A stretch of DNA of 64,000 nucleotides from Cellvibrio sp. KY-GH-1 (GTDB lineage: Bacteria > Pseudomonadota > Gammaproteobacteria > Pseudomonadales > Cellvibrionaceae), in the NCBI RefSeq assembly GCF_008806975.1, contig NZ_CP031728.1, positions 1,674,001-1,738,000 on the forward strand, read 5' to 3'. The notes beneath the pieces are model-generated. The model did not search any database. It saw only the letters and a list, made by a program, of their open reading frames with translations, and was not told the origin of the DNA. Made by a program: the position numbers and the translations under genes. Shown here piece by piece: positions 1 to 9,237 of this stretch; positions within the stretch are counted from its first letter, which is position 1, and each line of letters begins with the position of its first letter.

Positions 1-789
1 GATGTATCGCACTTGAACCTGCACAAAACTTTCTGTATTCCACACGGCGGTGGCGGCCCAGGCATGGGGCCAATCGGCGTTGGCAAACACTTGGAACCTT
101 TCTTGGCAGCTCACCCGGTACAGCCCGTACCCGGTACCGATGTAAATAACGGCACCATTTCCGCTGCACCTTGGGGTTCTGCGAGCATCCTGCCAATCAG
201 CTGGATGTACATCAAAATGATGGGCGCTGTCGGCATGCGTCAAGCTACTGAATTTGCGATGTTGAACGCAAACTATGTCGCGAAGAAATTAGAAGCGGCC
301 TACCCGATTCTGTACAAAGGCACCAATGGTTTTGTTGCGCACGAATGTCTGCTGGATTTGCGCCCACTGAAAGAAGCCAGCGGCATCAGTGAAGAAGATA
401 TCGCCAAGCGTTTGATGGATTTTGGTTTCCACGCACCGACAATGTCATTCCCGGTTGCCGGCACTTTGATGATTGAACCCACCGAATCCGAATCAAAAAT
501 CGAATTGGATAAATTCATCGAAGCTATGCTGATTATCCGTAAAGAAATCGATCAAGTGATCAACGGTGAAATCTCCGCAGAAGCTAGCGCACTGCACAAC
601 GCACCGCACACCCAAGATGACGTACTGGAAGAAAACTGGACTCGCGCCTACTCACGCGAAGTTGCAGGCCGCCCAGCTAGCTGGTTGAAAAACCACAAGG
701 TATGGCCTTCAGTAAATCGTATCGATAACGTTTATGGGGACCGCAATTTAGTGTGTAGCTGCCCAAGCATTGAAAATTATGTAGAGTAA
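1..789 (+). CDS. gcvP: Glycine dehydrogenase (decarboxylating), P-protein, 3' part
   Basis: C-terminal 262 residues of the P-protein of the glycine cleavage system, the PLP enzyme that decarboxylates glycine and passes the aminomethyl group to the lipoylated H-protein in the cytosol. The frame is open to base 1, so the gene is cut by the window edge rather than truncated. The fragment starts in the PLP-binding segment: [18 protein letters not shown], whose lysine is encoded at 25-27, is followed by the glycine-rich loop. The rest matches the family C-terminal lobe ([30 protein letters not shown] at the end). A terminator follows after about 60 bases, so this is the last gene of its transcript; gcvT and gcvH would lie outside the window if linked. 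Confidence 0.97.
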   Translation, partial: DVSHLNLHKTFCIPHGGGGPGMGPIGVGKHLEPFLAAHPVQPVPGTDVNNGTISAAPWGSASILPISWMYIKMMGAVGMRQATEFAMLNANYVAKKLEAAYPILYKGTNGFVAHECLLDLRPLKEASGISEEDIAKRLMDFGFHAPTMSFPVAGTLMIEPTESESKIELDKFIEAMLIIRKEIDQVINGEISAEASALHNAPHTQDDVLEENWTRAYSREVAGRPASWLKNHKVWPSVNRIDNVYGDRNLVCSCPSIENYVE

Positions 790-817
790 TTTTAATTTTG
801 ATTGTAATCGGACATTT

Positions 818-1035
818 AAAATTTAGACAAATACATTAAAAAATAGACAAACCCCGGCGCAAAGCTGGGGTTTTCTGTTTTTGGGCCATTAAAAAACCGA
901 CAACTTGTACAACCGAGTACAGTTAAGCCCCAATGTCGGTGTAACCACCCACTAAAATCTAAGCAAATACTCAAAACCAGAGAAACACCGGCCTAAGACT
1001 GGGGTTTGCCTGTTTGAATGACATTAAAAACCCGA
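818..1035. repeat. Diverged direct repeat (818-900 and 954-1035) covering the terminator
   Basis: Two segments of about 83 bases, 136 bases apart, align along their length with scattered substitutions. Both begin AAAATYTA, carry CAAATAC, then an AAACNCCGGC...GGGGTTT hairpin, and end CATTAAAAA. The second hairpin is imperfect. It looks like an old tandem duplication of the gcvP terminator region. The remaining bases 1036-1378 hold no gene that I can support. Confidence 0.65.
846..880 (+). terminator. Intrinsic terminator of gcvP
   Basis: AAACCCC (849-855) pairs with GGGGTTT (867-873), and the helix continues inward (G-T, G-C, C-G) around a GCAAA loop. A T-rich run follows at 871-882. It lies about 60 bases after the gcvP stop. 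Confidence 0.85.
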
Positions 1036-1378
1036 ACCACCTCAATACCTTACCTATCTCCCAAAAATCTATAACCAGATTGAAACGTCCTAAGTAGGTT
1101 CCAGCAGCCCCTTGCTGTTGATTTGTGCCTGAATTTGGCCCACATTTGCGTTTAAGACTGACCCGGAATAATACGTATAAGGCACTATCCTAAATGGGGT
1201 TTTCAATGTTCTACCTGAGTCAACATTCGGCACAAAAGTGGGTAAGTTTTTGAGCGCAAATCAACAGCATATAAACTTGCAGCCCATACAATTCGCTTTA
1301 TCAGAATCATCTATCACATCAATCGTCACATAAAATCATAAATTTTATAAATTGTTAGCTACAAAAAGAGATATTCAT

Positions 1379-3385
1379 TTAGCTAATCCCCAGGTGATGG
1401 AAGAAAATTCTGTTGCGCATTTCAGCATCGCGCAGAACTTTGTCCCAGCTAATGACCTCCATATAGAGGTTTATATTATCGTGCCATCGGAACCAGCCGA
1501 GCCGATCTGGCATTGGCTTATAGTCCTTTTCAAACTCGAGCCAATTTTCAACTTTTTGGGTAAGGTCACATACAACATAGCCATAGAAGGGTGTGTTTTG
1601 CGCTATATGAATTTTTCTTCCCTCAGGTGTTTTGAATTTCCCTTCTCTAACTTGATTTACATATCGGACAATTTGTTGAACAGGATCTTCGGTAGAAGAT
1701 GGATTTACAAAATCGTCTCTTTGTGGCTTTTTGAATTCAAAAATTGTTACTGGATTGCTTGCTTCATTATCGCCTCTAAATAAGATTCTTCTGTCATAGG
1801 CTAAAAGATCGGGCCTATCGGTATTTCCTTCATTTAACGGCCGATCAGACGATACATAATTAGTAAAGTTAAGTCTTTCATCAATTATCCACAAATTATG
1901 TTCATTGAATGCAATATTATCAGTATCTTTTCTTCGAGGAAAAATAATGTCATGAACTGCACCCTCGGAAAAATATTTTCCTTCTGGATCAAGCTCCAAA
2001 TTTTTTCCGAATAGGTCCAAGACCTTTCGTCTTAGCGCAATGTAATGAATAAGGTCATTTTTGCTGGTGTCCGAAATTTCGCTTACAAGTTGATTAACAT
2101 TCAGCTTTAAATCTTCAATTGTCCCCTCTGCGAGAAGATGTTTTACTTTCCGGTTAATCTCGATTTCAACTCGATGCTTTTCCTCTTGAAGCTTTAGCTC
2201 AATTTCTTCTTTTGATGGATTATATGACATTGAAGAAAGATCAATATTTTTGAGAACCTGCCTATGCCACGGGGCCTCGTTATCAACGTATTCCTGAACT
2301 CTCTCTCTTTTTCTTACTTGCCTAGTATCTATCTCATCTCCAATCGCCTCCCTTGATATCTCTGCTGCAACCTTTTCTATATCTGACTGAGAGACGCCGT
2401 GCATAAGATCATTATCCTTGTGAAATTCAAATCCGCCACGTTCTAGCGAAACATTATCATCAAGATAATCTCCATAGACATATGCCTTAAGAACATAATT
2501 TCTATCCTTGTCGTCTTCTCCATTCAAGTCCTTATCCAAAAATTCTTCGATAAATTCAGGAATATATGTGTGAATAGCCGTATCTGTGACTTCTCGCCTA
2601 TGCGCAACAAGACTAATTTTGCTTCGTTGATTCTTTGGCGAATAGAATTTAAAAAGCCGGATGAGGAAGGTGTGGTCCTTACCTAATCCATTAATTACGA
2701 AGTTGGTGTTTTTAAGCGGAATTTCTTTAATGGACGCAGAAAGTTGATTGTTAATAAAATCGTTCAATACGATCAAACCTGTTCCATCCTTTTCCGCTAT
2801 AGAAATTTTCGGGCAATGATATGAATCGTCAATAAAATATGGCAGAAGCCTCTCAACTAGAGACTTGGCAATGGTTGTTAGTTTTTTATCTAGAAATTTT
2901 CCATCCTTTACGTTTTCCAATTTAATAGTCGTAAAAGTAACTAGTTCTTTGGTGGGGGCTATTTGCTCGTCGACAATAATGTCGTTTCCTTTTCCCATTT
3001 TAAATGTTCGCTGTTTAAATCCTTCCTCGCATTCAAAAACACTTTTAACTTTTAGGTTTTCAAAATATTTTAAGCACGTGAACCTCCCGAAGCCTTTTCC
3101 TCCTTGGGAAAGTTTGTAGTCTGAATAAAGCGTATCAAAAGAGTCTCTATTTTCCTGAGTAAAACCAACACCATTGTCTTTAATCAAAAAACTCTCAACC
3201 GAACGGATGCCTCTTTCAATATCATCCTGAGCTGATCGCTCTATGATGATCTCTATGGAGCCATTGTCTAAAGCTTTGGCTTCAATGGCCTGAATCGCAT
3301 TTACAATAACTTCAACAATAGGAGTATAAACAGTGGTCACAGACCGAATATTTTCGACAGCTCTTTTAATATTAACGTTGCTCAT
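1379..3385 (-). CDS. GHKL ATPase fused to a PD-(D/E)XK nuclease domain
   Basis: 668 residues. The N-terminal half has the Bergerat (GHKL) ATP-binding motifs: N-box EVIVNAIQAI (E25, N29), DNGVGF (70-75) and GGKGFGRF (95-102). A likely transducer domain follows (about 190-330), then a charged helical stretch (about 385-440). The C-terminus (about 495-610) has a restriction-endonuclease-like core: RPDLLAYD (D526) and IFEFKKP (E550, K552), then a glutamine-bearing helix QQIVRYVNQVR. The ATG is preceded by AAGGG six bases upstream. MutL/Hsp90/MORC-type ATPases coupled to nucleases occur in restriction and phage-defence loci; a role here is inferred. No exact family name is recognised. The gene and its upstream partner are visibly richer in A+T than the flanking genes, suggesting transfer. 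Confidence 0.85.
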   Translation of the reverse strand: MSNVNIKRAVENIRSVTTVYTPIVEVIVNAIQAIEAKALDNGSIEIIIERSAQDDIERGIRSVESFLIKDNGVGFTQENRDSFDTLYSDYKLSQGGKGFGRFTCLKYFENLKVKSVFECEEGFKQRTFKMGKGNDIIVDEQIAPTKELVTFTTIKLENVKDGKFLDKKLTTIAKSLVERLLPYFIDDSYHCPKISIAEKDGTGLIVLNDFINNQLSASIKEIPLKNTNFVINGLGKDHTFLIRLFKFYSPKNQRSKISLVAHRREVTDTAIHTYIPEFIEEFLDKDLNGEDDKDRNYVLKAYVYGDYLDDNVSLERGGFEFHKDNDLMHGVSQSDIEKVAAEISREAIGDEIDTRQVRKRERVQEYVDNEAPWHRQVLKNIDLSSMSYNPSKEEIELKLQEEKHRVEIEINRKVKHLLAEGTIEDLKLNVNQLVSEISDTSKNDLIHYIALRRKVLDLFGKNLELDPEGKYFSEGAVHDIIFPRRKDTDNIAFNEHNLWIIDERLNFTNYVSSDRPLNEGNTDRPDLLAYDRRILFRGDNEASNPVTIFEFKKPQRDDFVNPSSTEDPVQQIVRYVNQVREGKFKTPEGRKIHIAQNTPFYGYVVCDLTQKVENWLEFEKDYKPMPDRLGWFRWHDNINLYMEVISWDKVLRDAEMRNRIFFHHLGIS

Positions 3386-3614
3386 ATTTCGCCCTTTTCC
3401 TTCTGTGAATACCTCATCAAAGCATCAATATCTTTCGCTTGCGCTTTAGTAACTTAGCTACCGCTTTGGCACAAACAGAGTCAGTCTGAATACATTGAAA
3501 ATAAATCAGAGCAATTACATCGCACAACGGCAAAAAGCGGCCATTTACATAGGTGAATAGACCAAAAATTTAATCCATCAGCCTCTTCTCTCGGGATATC
3601 TAAAGACTACTTAG
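3382..3614 (-). other. Gap between the two nuclease genes with apparent decayed coding sequence
   Basis: On the minus strand a stop-free stretch (3382-3453) encodes a hydrophilic peptide ending MRYSQKEKGEI. Its TGA overlaps the downstream ATG as ATGA, the arrangement of coupled operon genes. A different frame further upstream is open for about 45 codons. Together these look like the tail of a lost gene, but no homology search could be done. No clear terminator separates the two nuclease genes. Confidence 0.3.
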
Positions 3615-5201
3615 TTACTCTTCTTTAAGAATGGGCTTAATCCCATACCACATGCATTTCCATTTACCAAGCTGGAGTAAGTTGTCAACAATTTCGTAAT
3701 CCACAAATTCTTTGGGCAAATAATCCCTAGCGTCCAAGTATTCAATCGCTAACTGTAGCGACTTTAGTTGTCTAAGCACCTCAATGAAATGTTTAACTTT
3801 TATGATCGGTATAGCTTTAGATTGAACATAAAAGCTTCCTATCCAATTCCTTGAGCCGACCGCTGAAGCAAATACAAAGCTACTATCAATTTTCAACACA
3901 TCGTTAATTAGCTGACTATCGCCCTCATCAAATTTTTTCTTGATTTTTTCGGCTTGCTCAACTCCTTTTTGTAACTCTTGAGACCTTTCGAGCTGTTCAC
4001 GCACTTCCGCAGGCTCAATAAACCACTTCAACTCAAATACAATACACGCCCGATTTTGTCTATCAATAATTGCGAAGTCTACATCTGTATCGCTTAATTT
4101 CCCAGACGAACACTCTAACCCCATATCTTCAACTGCTTCGCAAAGCTCCCTCCTCAAGACATCTTCTTTATCTTGAGTTAACTTTGAGTATGTCTTCTTT
4201 TCATCTTCAATCTGATTGAGCAAGACACAAAGATTCCGCTCAGCATTTGAATTGTTAAATATGAATGGCGACAGAGCAACTGACCCGTTTTTTAAATCTA
4301 GTATCGGTTGTATAGCAATATCTGGGTATTTAACCCCTACTTTTCCAAAAGTCAGGTAATCTAAAATACATTCAATTTTTTTTGAGCTCAATGATGTATA
4401 TCGGATAAGCCTTTTCTTCAAATCTGTCATGGGCAATACCCATACAGCATCAGAATAACCCAATCCCGGTAGCCCTTTCATCGCGAGAAAAGTACGCGCA
4501 ATATGTCTGCCAGTGAGGATTGCTTGGAGAGTTATATAGACCGATCTGAAATCACCAAACGTAAAATAATTGCACTCCCAATCACTCGGAATTTTGAAGC
4601 GAGGCTGAGCAAAGTGCGCATACTCATCCACCAGCTTTCTAACTAAAATAGGTGTCAAATTTAATTCAAATCTATTCTTCTTGGACGAAATGTGTGGATG
4701 TATTAATTCCAAAATTACTGCGGTGTCCAATATCTGTTCGGCTTGCTCACCATCTTTTCTAATCAATCTATTGTAAACTTCATATTGAGGTTCATTACTT
4801 TTCCAGTCAGTAGTTTCGATAGAATCATCTTTTATTGTGAGGGTTATCTTCTTTTTCCAATAGAGTGGGAAAATTGAACAAAAATTATTGTATACTAACG
4901 CCTTGTCAAGCCAATCATGGGAATAGCCATACTGATCGTCTATGACTTCTCTGATTATTTTTCCTGCTGAATTTCTATTTTTAAAATAGATTGCCCTTAA
5001 TGGATGAGTCAATGCATTTAATGATGCATCCAAATATACATGTTGAAACTCATATTCCAGTGGTACGATTTGAGTCGCTTTGAGATATCTGTCCTCCATG
5101 ACAGAGAGAATTGTCCACATGCTTTGTGCATAATCTACATCTAAAAGTTTATTATCGAAGAATGCATCATCAACCTCTTGCTCAACTACTTTGATATCCA
5201 T
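3615..5201 (-). CDS. PD-(D/E)XK nuclease-like protein, partner of the GHKL ATPase
   Basis: 528 residues, no signal peptide or membrane segment. The first 340 residues are not recognisable. The C-terminal part has a restriction-endonuclease-like core: a helix (about 345-360) containing LCEAVEDMG, TDVDFAIID (D375) and IVFELKW (E390, K392), the expected D-ExK pair, then a long charged helix (395-425) with QELQKGVEQ. Such domains occur in DNA-cleaving defence proteins and in some DNA-repair proteins; substrate unknown. It is the first gene of the pair as transcribed, 229 bases ahead of the GHKL ATPase-nuclease gene. Its composition is A+T-rich like its partner. The function is inferred from the motif and the pairing only. 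Confidence 0.75.
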   Translation of the reverse strand: MDIKVVEQEVDDAFFDNKLLDVDYAQSMWTILSVMEDRYLKATQIVPLEYEFQHVYLDASLNALTHPLRAIYFKNRNSAGKIIREVIDDQYGYSHDWLDKALVYNNFCSIFPLYWKKKITLTIKDDSIETTDWKSNEPQYEVYNRLIRKDGEQAEQILDTAVILELIHPHISSKKNRFELNLTPILVRKLVDEYAHFAQPRFKIPSDWECNYFTFGDFRSVYITLQAILTGRHIARTFLAMKGLPGLGYSDAVWVLPMTDLKKRLIRYTSLSSKKIECILDYLTFGKVGVKYPDIAIQPILDLKNGSVALSPFIFNNSNAERNLCVLLNQIEDEKKTYSKLTQDKEDVLRRELCEAVEDMGLECSSGKLSDTDVDFAIIDRQNRACIVFELKWFIEPAEVREQLERSQELQKGVEQAEKIKKKFDEGDSQLINDVLKIDSSFVFASAVGSRNWIGSFYVQSKAIPIIKVKHFIEVLRQLKSLQLAIEYLDARDYLPKEFVDYEIVDNLLQLGKWKCMWYGIKPILKEE

Positions 5202-5666
5202 TTATTTTTATTCCACTCATTGAATATAGTTTCAATTTTAGCGATATCGTTTCGCCATCATAACTTGTAAAGAAAACTCAGGATTCAACGCTTATCTTGA
5301 TGACGTATTCCTAATATTGATCCCGGAAGCCTTGAGCCGTAGTAAAGTCCAACGTCCGCTTTGGGCACATTGCTGCCCTTGAAGGTTAGTACGGCTCGGA
5401 AACACTGCTTAGCCAATTAACTGTAATCCACAGGCTCAAGGCAAACCACCATACTCATAGCTTCTATCCGTAAACAATTACACAGGCTTACGTGTTAACG
5501 CAATACGTTCGGCAATGGAACGTTCGATTCTGGATTATTGGGAATAGTAAAGTCATTGGCGATGCACCGCCAACCAACGACTGGAAGGGGATTTTAACGG
5601 GAGGTTAGTGCGAAGGATTTAAGCTGATACCTAGCCTTAATAATTCAGTGCGCGGGAGCAGCTGAA
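5202..5666. other. Non-coding gap with a nested inverted repeat
   Basis: No gene found. GAGCCGTA (5334-5341) is mirrored by TACGGCTC (5390-5397). Inside lies a second hairpin, GGGCA (5363-5367) with TGCCC (5374-5378). The rest is unremarkable. Confidence 0.6.
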
Positions 5667-7577
5667 TCAGATTTGTTTTTTCTCTTGCTGATGCCACCAT
5701 GCCAGATAATCCTCCGCGGGCATGGGTTTGGCGAACAGGTAGCCTTGCATTTCTTTAACGCCTAGCGCGCGCATTATAGTGGCCTGCCCTTCTGTCTCCA
5801 CACCTTCTGCCACTGTACCCAAATTTAGATTGTTGGCGAGTTCGATAATGGTTTTGACGATGGCTACATCAGCGGGGTCGTGTTCAATTCCGCGTATAAA
5901 TGATTGATCAATTTTAAGTACGTCAAGCGGGTAGGTTTTGAGCCGCGCAAGACTGGAAAAGCCGGTGCCAAAATCATCCATCGAAACCCCAACACCTGAG
6001 TCACGCAGTTGACGCAGGAATTCGGCGGTTTCAGCCGGCTTATTCATGGCGAGCGATTCAGTAATTTCTACTTCAAAACTACCTTTCGCTACCAGTGAAC
6101 TAGCGGCATGAATTTCAGGCAGTAAGGACTCATCAAAAAATTGGCGCGGCGAAATATTCACACTCAAATGCATTGCCGGAAAAATTTTTTGCCACCGGGC
6201 AAGATGCTCTGCTGCAGTGCGCAGTACCCAACTGCCAATTGGCAAAATTAACCCGGTGTCTTCCGCAATAGGAATAAATTGCGCGGGACTGATAGACCCC
6301 AGTTCAGGGTGAAACCAACGCAACAAGACTTCACCACCACAAGGGTGACCATCAGCACTGACTCGCGGTTGAAAATACAATTGCAATTCGCCATTTGCCA
6401 GCGCATTGCGCAACGCGTTTTCCAACTGGAGCCGGCGAGTCAAGCGCTCGTTCATGGTGGCTTGGAAAAACTGGAAACGGCCACGCCCGGTTTCCTTGGC
6501 ATGATACATCGCCATGTCCGCATGCTTGATCAGTGTTTCGGTATCCTCTCCGTCGCGCAGGTAAACAGCTACGCCCATGCTGGTATTAACGTGCAGGTCC
6601 AAACCTTGTAACAAATATTTTCCCGCCATCATTTGATGCAGTCGCTTAACCGCAGCCAGTAAATCATTTTCATCCTGCAATTGCGTGAGCACTACCACAA
6701 ATTCATCGCCACCAAATCGTGCAACGGTATCCTCGCGCCGAGCGATGGCGGTAAGCCGTTCTGCGCAGGTCATTATGAGCGCATCACCCAGCGCGTGGCC
6801 ATGACCATCGTTGACGGCTTTGAAACGATCGATATCAAACATGACAACAGCAACCATCCCGCCGCGCCGCTGTGCCTGCGCTATGGCCTGTCTGGTCCGG
6901 TCTTCCAGCAAGCGACGATTAGCCAAACCAGTAAGTGGGTCGTGCATCGCCTGATCCGCCAGCAATTGCGCGTTGACTTGCTGTTCAGCCAAGGAAGCCT
7001 TGAGGCCGTTAAGCAAAAAGGCGCAGGCGGCGGTTAGCGCCGTGTCTATGAGCATAAAGTTGATGGTAATAGCGGCCCAGCGCAATAGCGGCGGTATCGC
7101 GAGATTAAACCCAACGCTGTCCGCCTGAAAAAAATAACCGATGGCCATCAAGGTCGCGCCATTAAGCAGTAGGCACAGAATTGCGGTACGCAAGGAGAAG
7201 AGCAGCACCGCCAGCACTGGCATGGCCATTAGATAAATCTGGCTGGCATAGCCGATGGAAATGAGCAAGCAAACGCTGATCATGTAAATCAGCCCCAGCA
7301 ATTGCACTACTCGCCACCGATAGGACCAGTTACGTTTTGCATGCAACAAATGCAACCAGCTAACCGCGATGATATCGGCACAGACCAGAATCCACAGCTG
7401 CTCGTAAATCGCAAGCGATATGCTGGGCAGCCCGACTACCCAGGCAGCAACGAGCAACACGCCCAGCAGGCGATCCAGCAGGCGCTGACGCCAGATTGCA
7501 AGCGCGGCAGTATCTTCAGATGTATCAAGATCAGTCTGGGGCAAATTCGTTCTCGGCAAGGTTAAGTACGGCTCCAT
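5667..7577 (-). CDS. Membrane GGDEF-EAL protein (cyclic-di-GMP turnover)
   Basis: 636 residues. Five or six hydrophobic segments (about 35-190) form a membrane sensor region. A GGDEF domain follows (about 205-370) with intact GGDEF at 289-293 and an RxxD pair (R280, D283) five residues before it, the usual product-inhibition site. The EAL domain (about 385-630) has EVLLR (416-420) in place of EALLR, plus DDFGTG (534-539), KID (555-557) and EGVE (591-594). Both cyclase and phosphodiesterase activity are possible; the EVL variant leaves the phosphodiesterase uncertain. It is transcribed alone, with no neighbour that suggests a signal. Confidence 0.93.
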   Translation of the reverse strand: MEPYLTLPRTNLPQTDLDTSEDTAALAIWRQRLLDRLLGVLLVAAWVVGLPSISLAIYEQLWILVCADIIAVSWLHLLHAKRNWSYRWRVVQLLGLIYMISVCLLISIGYASQIYLMAMPVLAVLLFSLRTAILCLLLNGATLMAIGYFFQADSVGFNLAIPPLLRWAAITINFMLIDTALTAACAFLLNGLKASLAEQQVNAQLLADQAMHDPLTGLANRRLLEDRTRQAIAQAQRRGGMVAVVMFDIDRFKAVNDGHGHALGDALIMTCAERLTAIARREDTVARFGGDEFVVVLTQLQDENDLLAAVKRLHQMMAGKYLLQGLDLHVNTSMGVAVYLRDGEDTETLIKHADMAMYHAKETGRGRFQFFQATMNERLTRRLQLENALRNALANGELQLYFQPRVSADGHPCGGEVLLRWFHPELGSISPAQFIPIAEDTGLILPIGSWVLRTAAEHLARWQKIFPAMHLSVNISPRQFFDESLLPEIHAASSLVAKGSFEVEITESLAMNKPAETAEFLRQLRDSGVGVSMDDFGTGFSSLARLKTYPLDVLKIDQSFIRGIEHDPADVAIVKTIIELANNLNLGTVAEGVETEGQATIMRALGVKEMQGYLFAKPMPAEDYLAWWHQQEKKQI

Positions 7578-7751
7578 TCAATAAACATTAGCAGGAGTCA
7601 TACACACCCCCGCGCAAAACGCGATTCAAGTACACCGGTAGGACTGCAATGCAAAGGAGAAGAAAAGGACGCTATCGAACAGCTTGGCGAATGGTTGGAA
7701 CTCTATAGTTAAAACACGGATTTGAAAATGAGGGTTATCCCCCTTAACCTC

Positions 7752-7848
7752 AGGTATAAATACCTATAGCTAGTTATTTTTTCGTTGAGCATTGCCTTTC
7801 ATGGCGACGGAACGTTTCCGCGGGAGCAACTTCCGTTTCACCCCGCGG
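7752..7848. repeat. Two palindromes between the GGDEF-EAL gene and the esterase gene
   Basis: A 14-base perfect palindrome (AGGTAT-AA-ATACCT, 7752-7765) and a G+C-rich inverted repeat (CCGCGGG at 7818-7824 with CCCGCGG at 7842-7848). The second lies just after the esterase gene and could end its transcript, although it has no T run. Confidence 0.45.
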
Positions 7849-7874
7849 TTGAGATTACCTGTGACTCACTTTCG

Positions 7875-8867
7875 TCACTGACTTAACCAACCATTCACTG
7901 TAATCCACTCCAGAATCGGCGCCTGCCAACGATCTCGCGGGATCAGAAAAAATCCGTGATCACCTTTCTCGAAGAAATGTGCCTGCGCCGGAACACCCGC
8001 CTCTTTCAACGCCTCAAGAAACAGAATGGAATTTTTTACATCGACCAATTTATCGTCCATCGCATGGAGCAACAGCGTGGGTGGAGTGTTGGAATTTACA
8101 TGAAGCTCATTGGAAAATTCATTAATGCGTTCTTTGGCTGGGTTATCGCCCAGCAATGCTTTGCGTGAATCCAAATGAGTGACTTTTGAATCCATGCTGA
8201 TCACCGGGTAAACCAGCACCAGAAAATCAGGACGTAAATTGATGTTATCGGAATTAGTAATTTGCGGTTTATTGAAATGCGTCGCGAGGGTTGAGGCCAA
8301 ATGGCCGCCGGCAGAAAAACCAATGGCGCCAATTCGATTCGAATCCAGATTCCATTGACTGGCATGGGTGCGCGCGAATTTCATCGCCTGCTGCGCGTCC
8401 TGCAGCGGCCCTATGGATTTATCCAGCATCCATAAGTCATTGGGGATTCGATATTTCACGACAAAGGCAGCTATGCCGTGATCCACAAAATAGCTCGCCT
8501 GCTGAACCCCTTCGTAGTCAAACGATAGCCCCCAATAGGCGCCCCCAGGAAAGATGACCACACTGGCACCGGTTGCTTTCACTTTTGCGGGCAAGTACAC
8601 CTGAATATAGGGGCGGGAAACTTTCTGTATCCAGCCGGTGCCCGCACCGGTTTCTTCATCTGCTGCCGGTTTTGAGTTGGGAATCGCTCCGTCGCCGTAC
8701 AAATTAAAGGCTTGCATTGAGGGAGGAAATAAAAACGCCGGATCACTTGAAGACAACTCCACTTTCTGATCATTTTTGCGCGAAATATTTTTTTCCTCTG
8801 CAAAAACAACCAACGAAGCAAACACTATCAAAACACCTGCAGATACTCGGGACAGCCATTTATTCAT
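7875..8867 (-). CDS. Secreted alpha/beta hydrolase (acetyl-xylan-esterase-like)
   Basis: 330 residues from the ATG at 8867. I chose this start because it opens directly into a signal peptide (MNKWLSRVSAGVLIVFA, cleavage near VFA-EE); the longer frame adds 33 residues without secretory character. It has an oxyanion segment VVIFPGGAYWG, a nucleophile elbow GFSAGG (S185), an acid aspartate in HAMDDKLVD (D271 or D272) and a histidine in KGDHGF (H304). This layout is typical of the COG0657-type hydrolases that include hemicellulose deacetylases of polysaccharide degraders. The substrate is not determinable, and no CAZyme is adjacent. Single-gene unit, divergent from the EF-G gene. Confidence 0.85.
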   Translation of the reverse strand: MNKWLSRVSAGVLIVFASLVVFAEEKNISRKNDQKVELSSSDPAFLFPPSMQAFNLYGDGAIPNSKPAADEETGAGTGWIQKVSRPYIQVYLPAKVKATGASVVIFPGGAYWGLSFDYEGVQQASYFVDHGIAAFVVKYRIPNDLWMLDKSIGPLQDAQQAMKFARTHASQWNLDSNRIGAIGFSAGGHLASTLATHFNKPQITNSDNINLRPDFLVLVYPVISMDSKVTHLDSRKALLGDNPAKERINEFSNELHVNSNTPPTLLLHAMDDKLVDVKNSILFLEALKEAGVPAQAHFFEKGDHGFFLIPRDRWQAPILEWITVNGWLSQ

Positions 8868-9237
8868 TGTGAACCCTACCAATCTTGTTAAAGGAGTGGA
8901 GCCGAGTGCCCCACGGAAAACCCGCGTCTGATTTGCCATAGCGGTTGATTGCGCGCCGGAAAACATAACTACCCAACCTACTAACTGCTCTTACCCGACC
9001 ACCAATCCAAGTTACGATTATTGGGGACTTACTAACGGAGTTACAGAACCTGGAATGCTTTTGCTTGCTATAAAGTCCCCCCCCCAACAGACACCATATC
9101 ACCGCTTACTGACCCAAAACTGCAAAACTATCAGCGTAGACTCCATTTTTTGAGGCATTCTCAGATAACTTCCTGTATATTACGCCGCTATTTTCCAACC
9201 CGGCTAATTTTAACCCTGCAAACATAAAGAGAGTCCT
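8868..9237. other. Divergent intergenic region, esterase / EF-G
   Basis: No gene supported. Both 5' leaders must lie here. It contains a run of nine C (9077-9085) that falls in no coding region. The EF-G ribosome site AAAGAGAG ends six bases before its ATG. Confidence 0.5.

Noticed and set aside
1352..1783. 143-codon plus-strand frame over the end of the GHKL ATPase-nuclease gene
   Set aside because: It is antisense to a gene with clear motifs, has no ribosome site and its product resembles no protein; a shadow frame.
5334..5408. Integron attC site
   Set aside because: One RYYYAAC-like box is present but no matching GTTRRRY partner and no integrase or cassette.
9077..9085. Nine-base C run as a phase-variation switch
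   Set aside because: It lies in no coding frame and not between recognisable promoter boxes.
8860..9102. 80-codon minus-strand frame upstream of the esterase
   Set aside because: No ribosome site, reads through a nine-C run and overlaps the esterase start in another frame.
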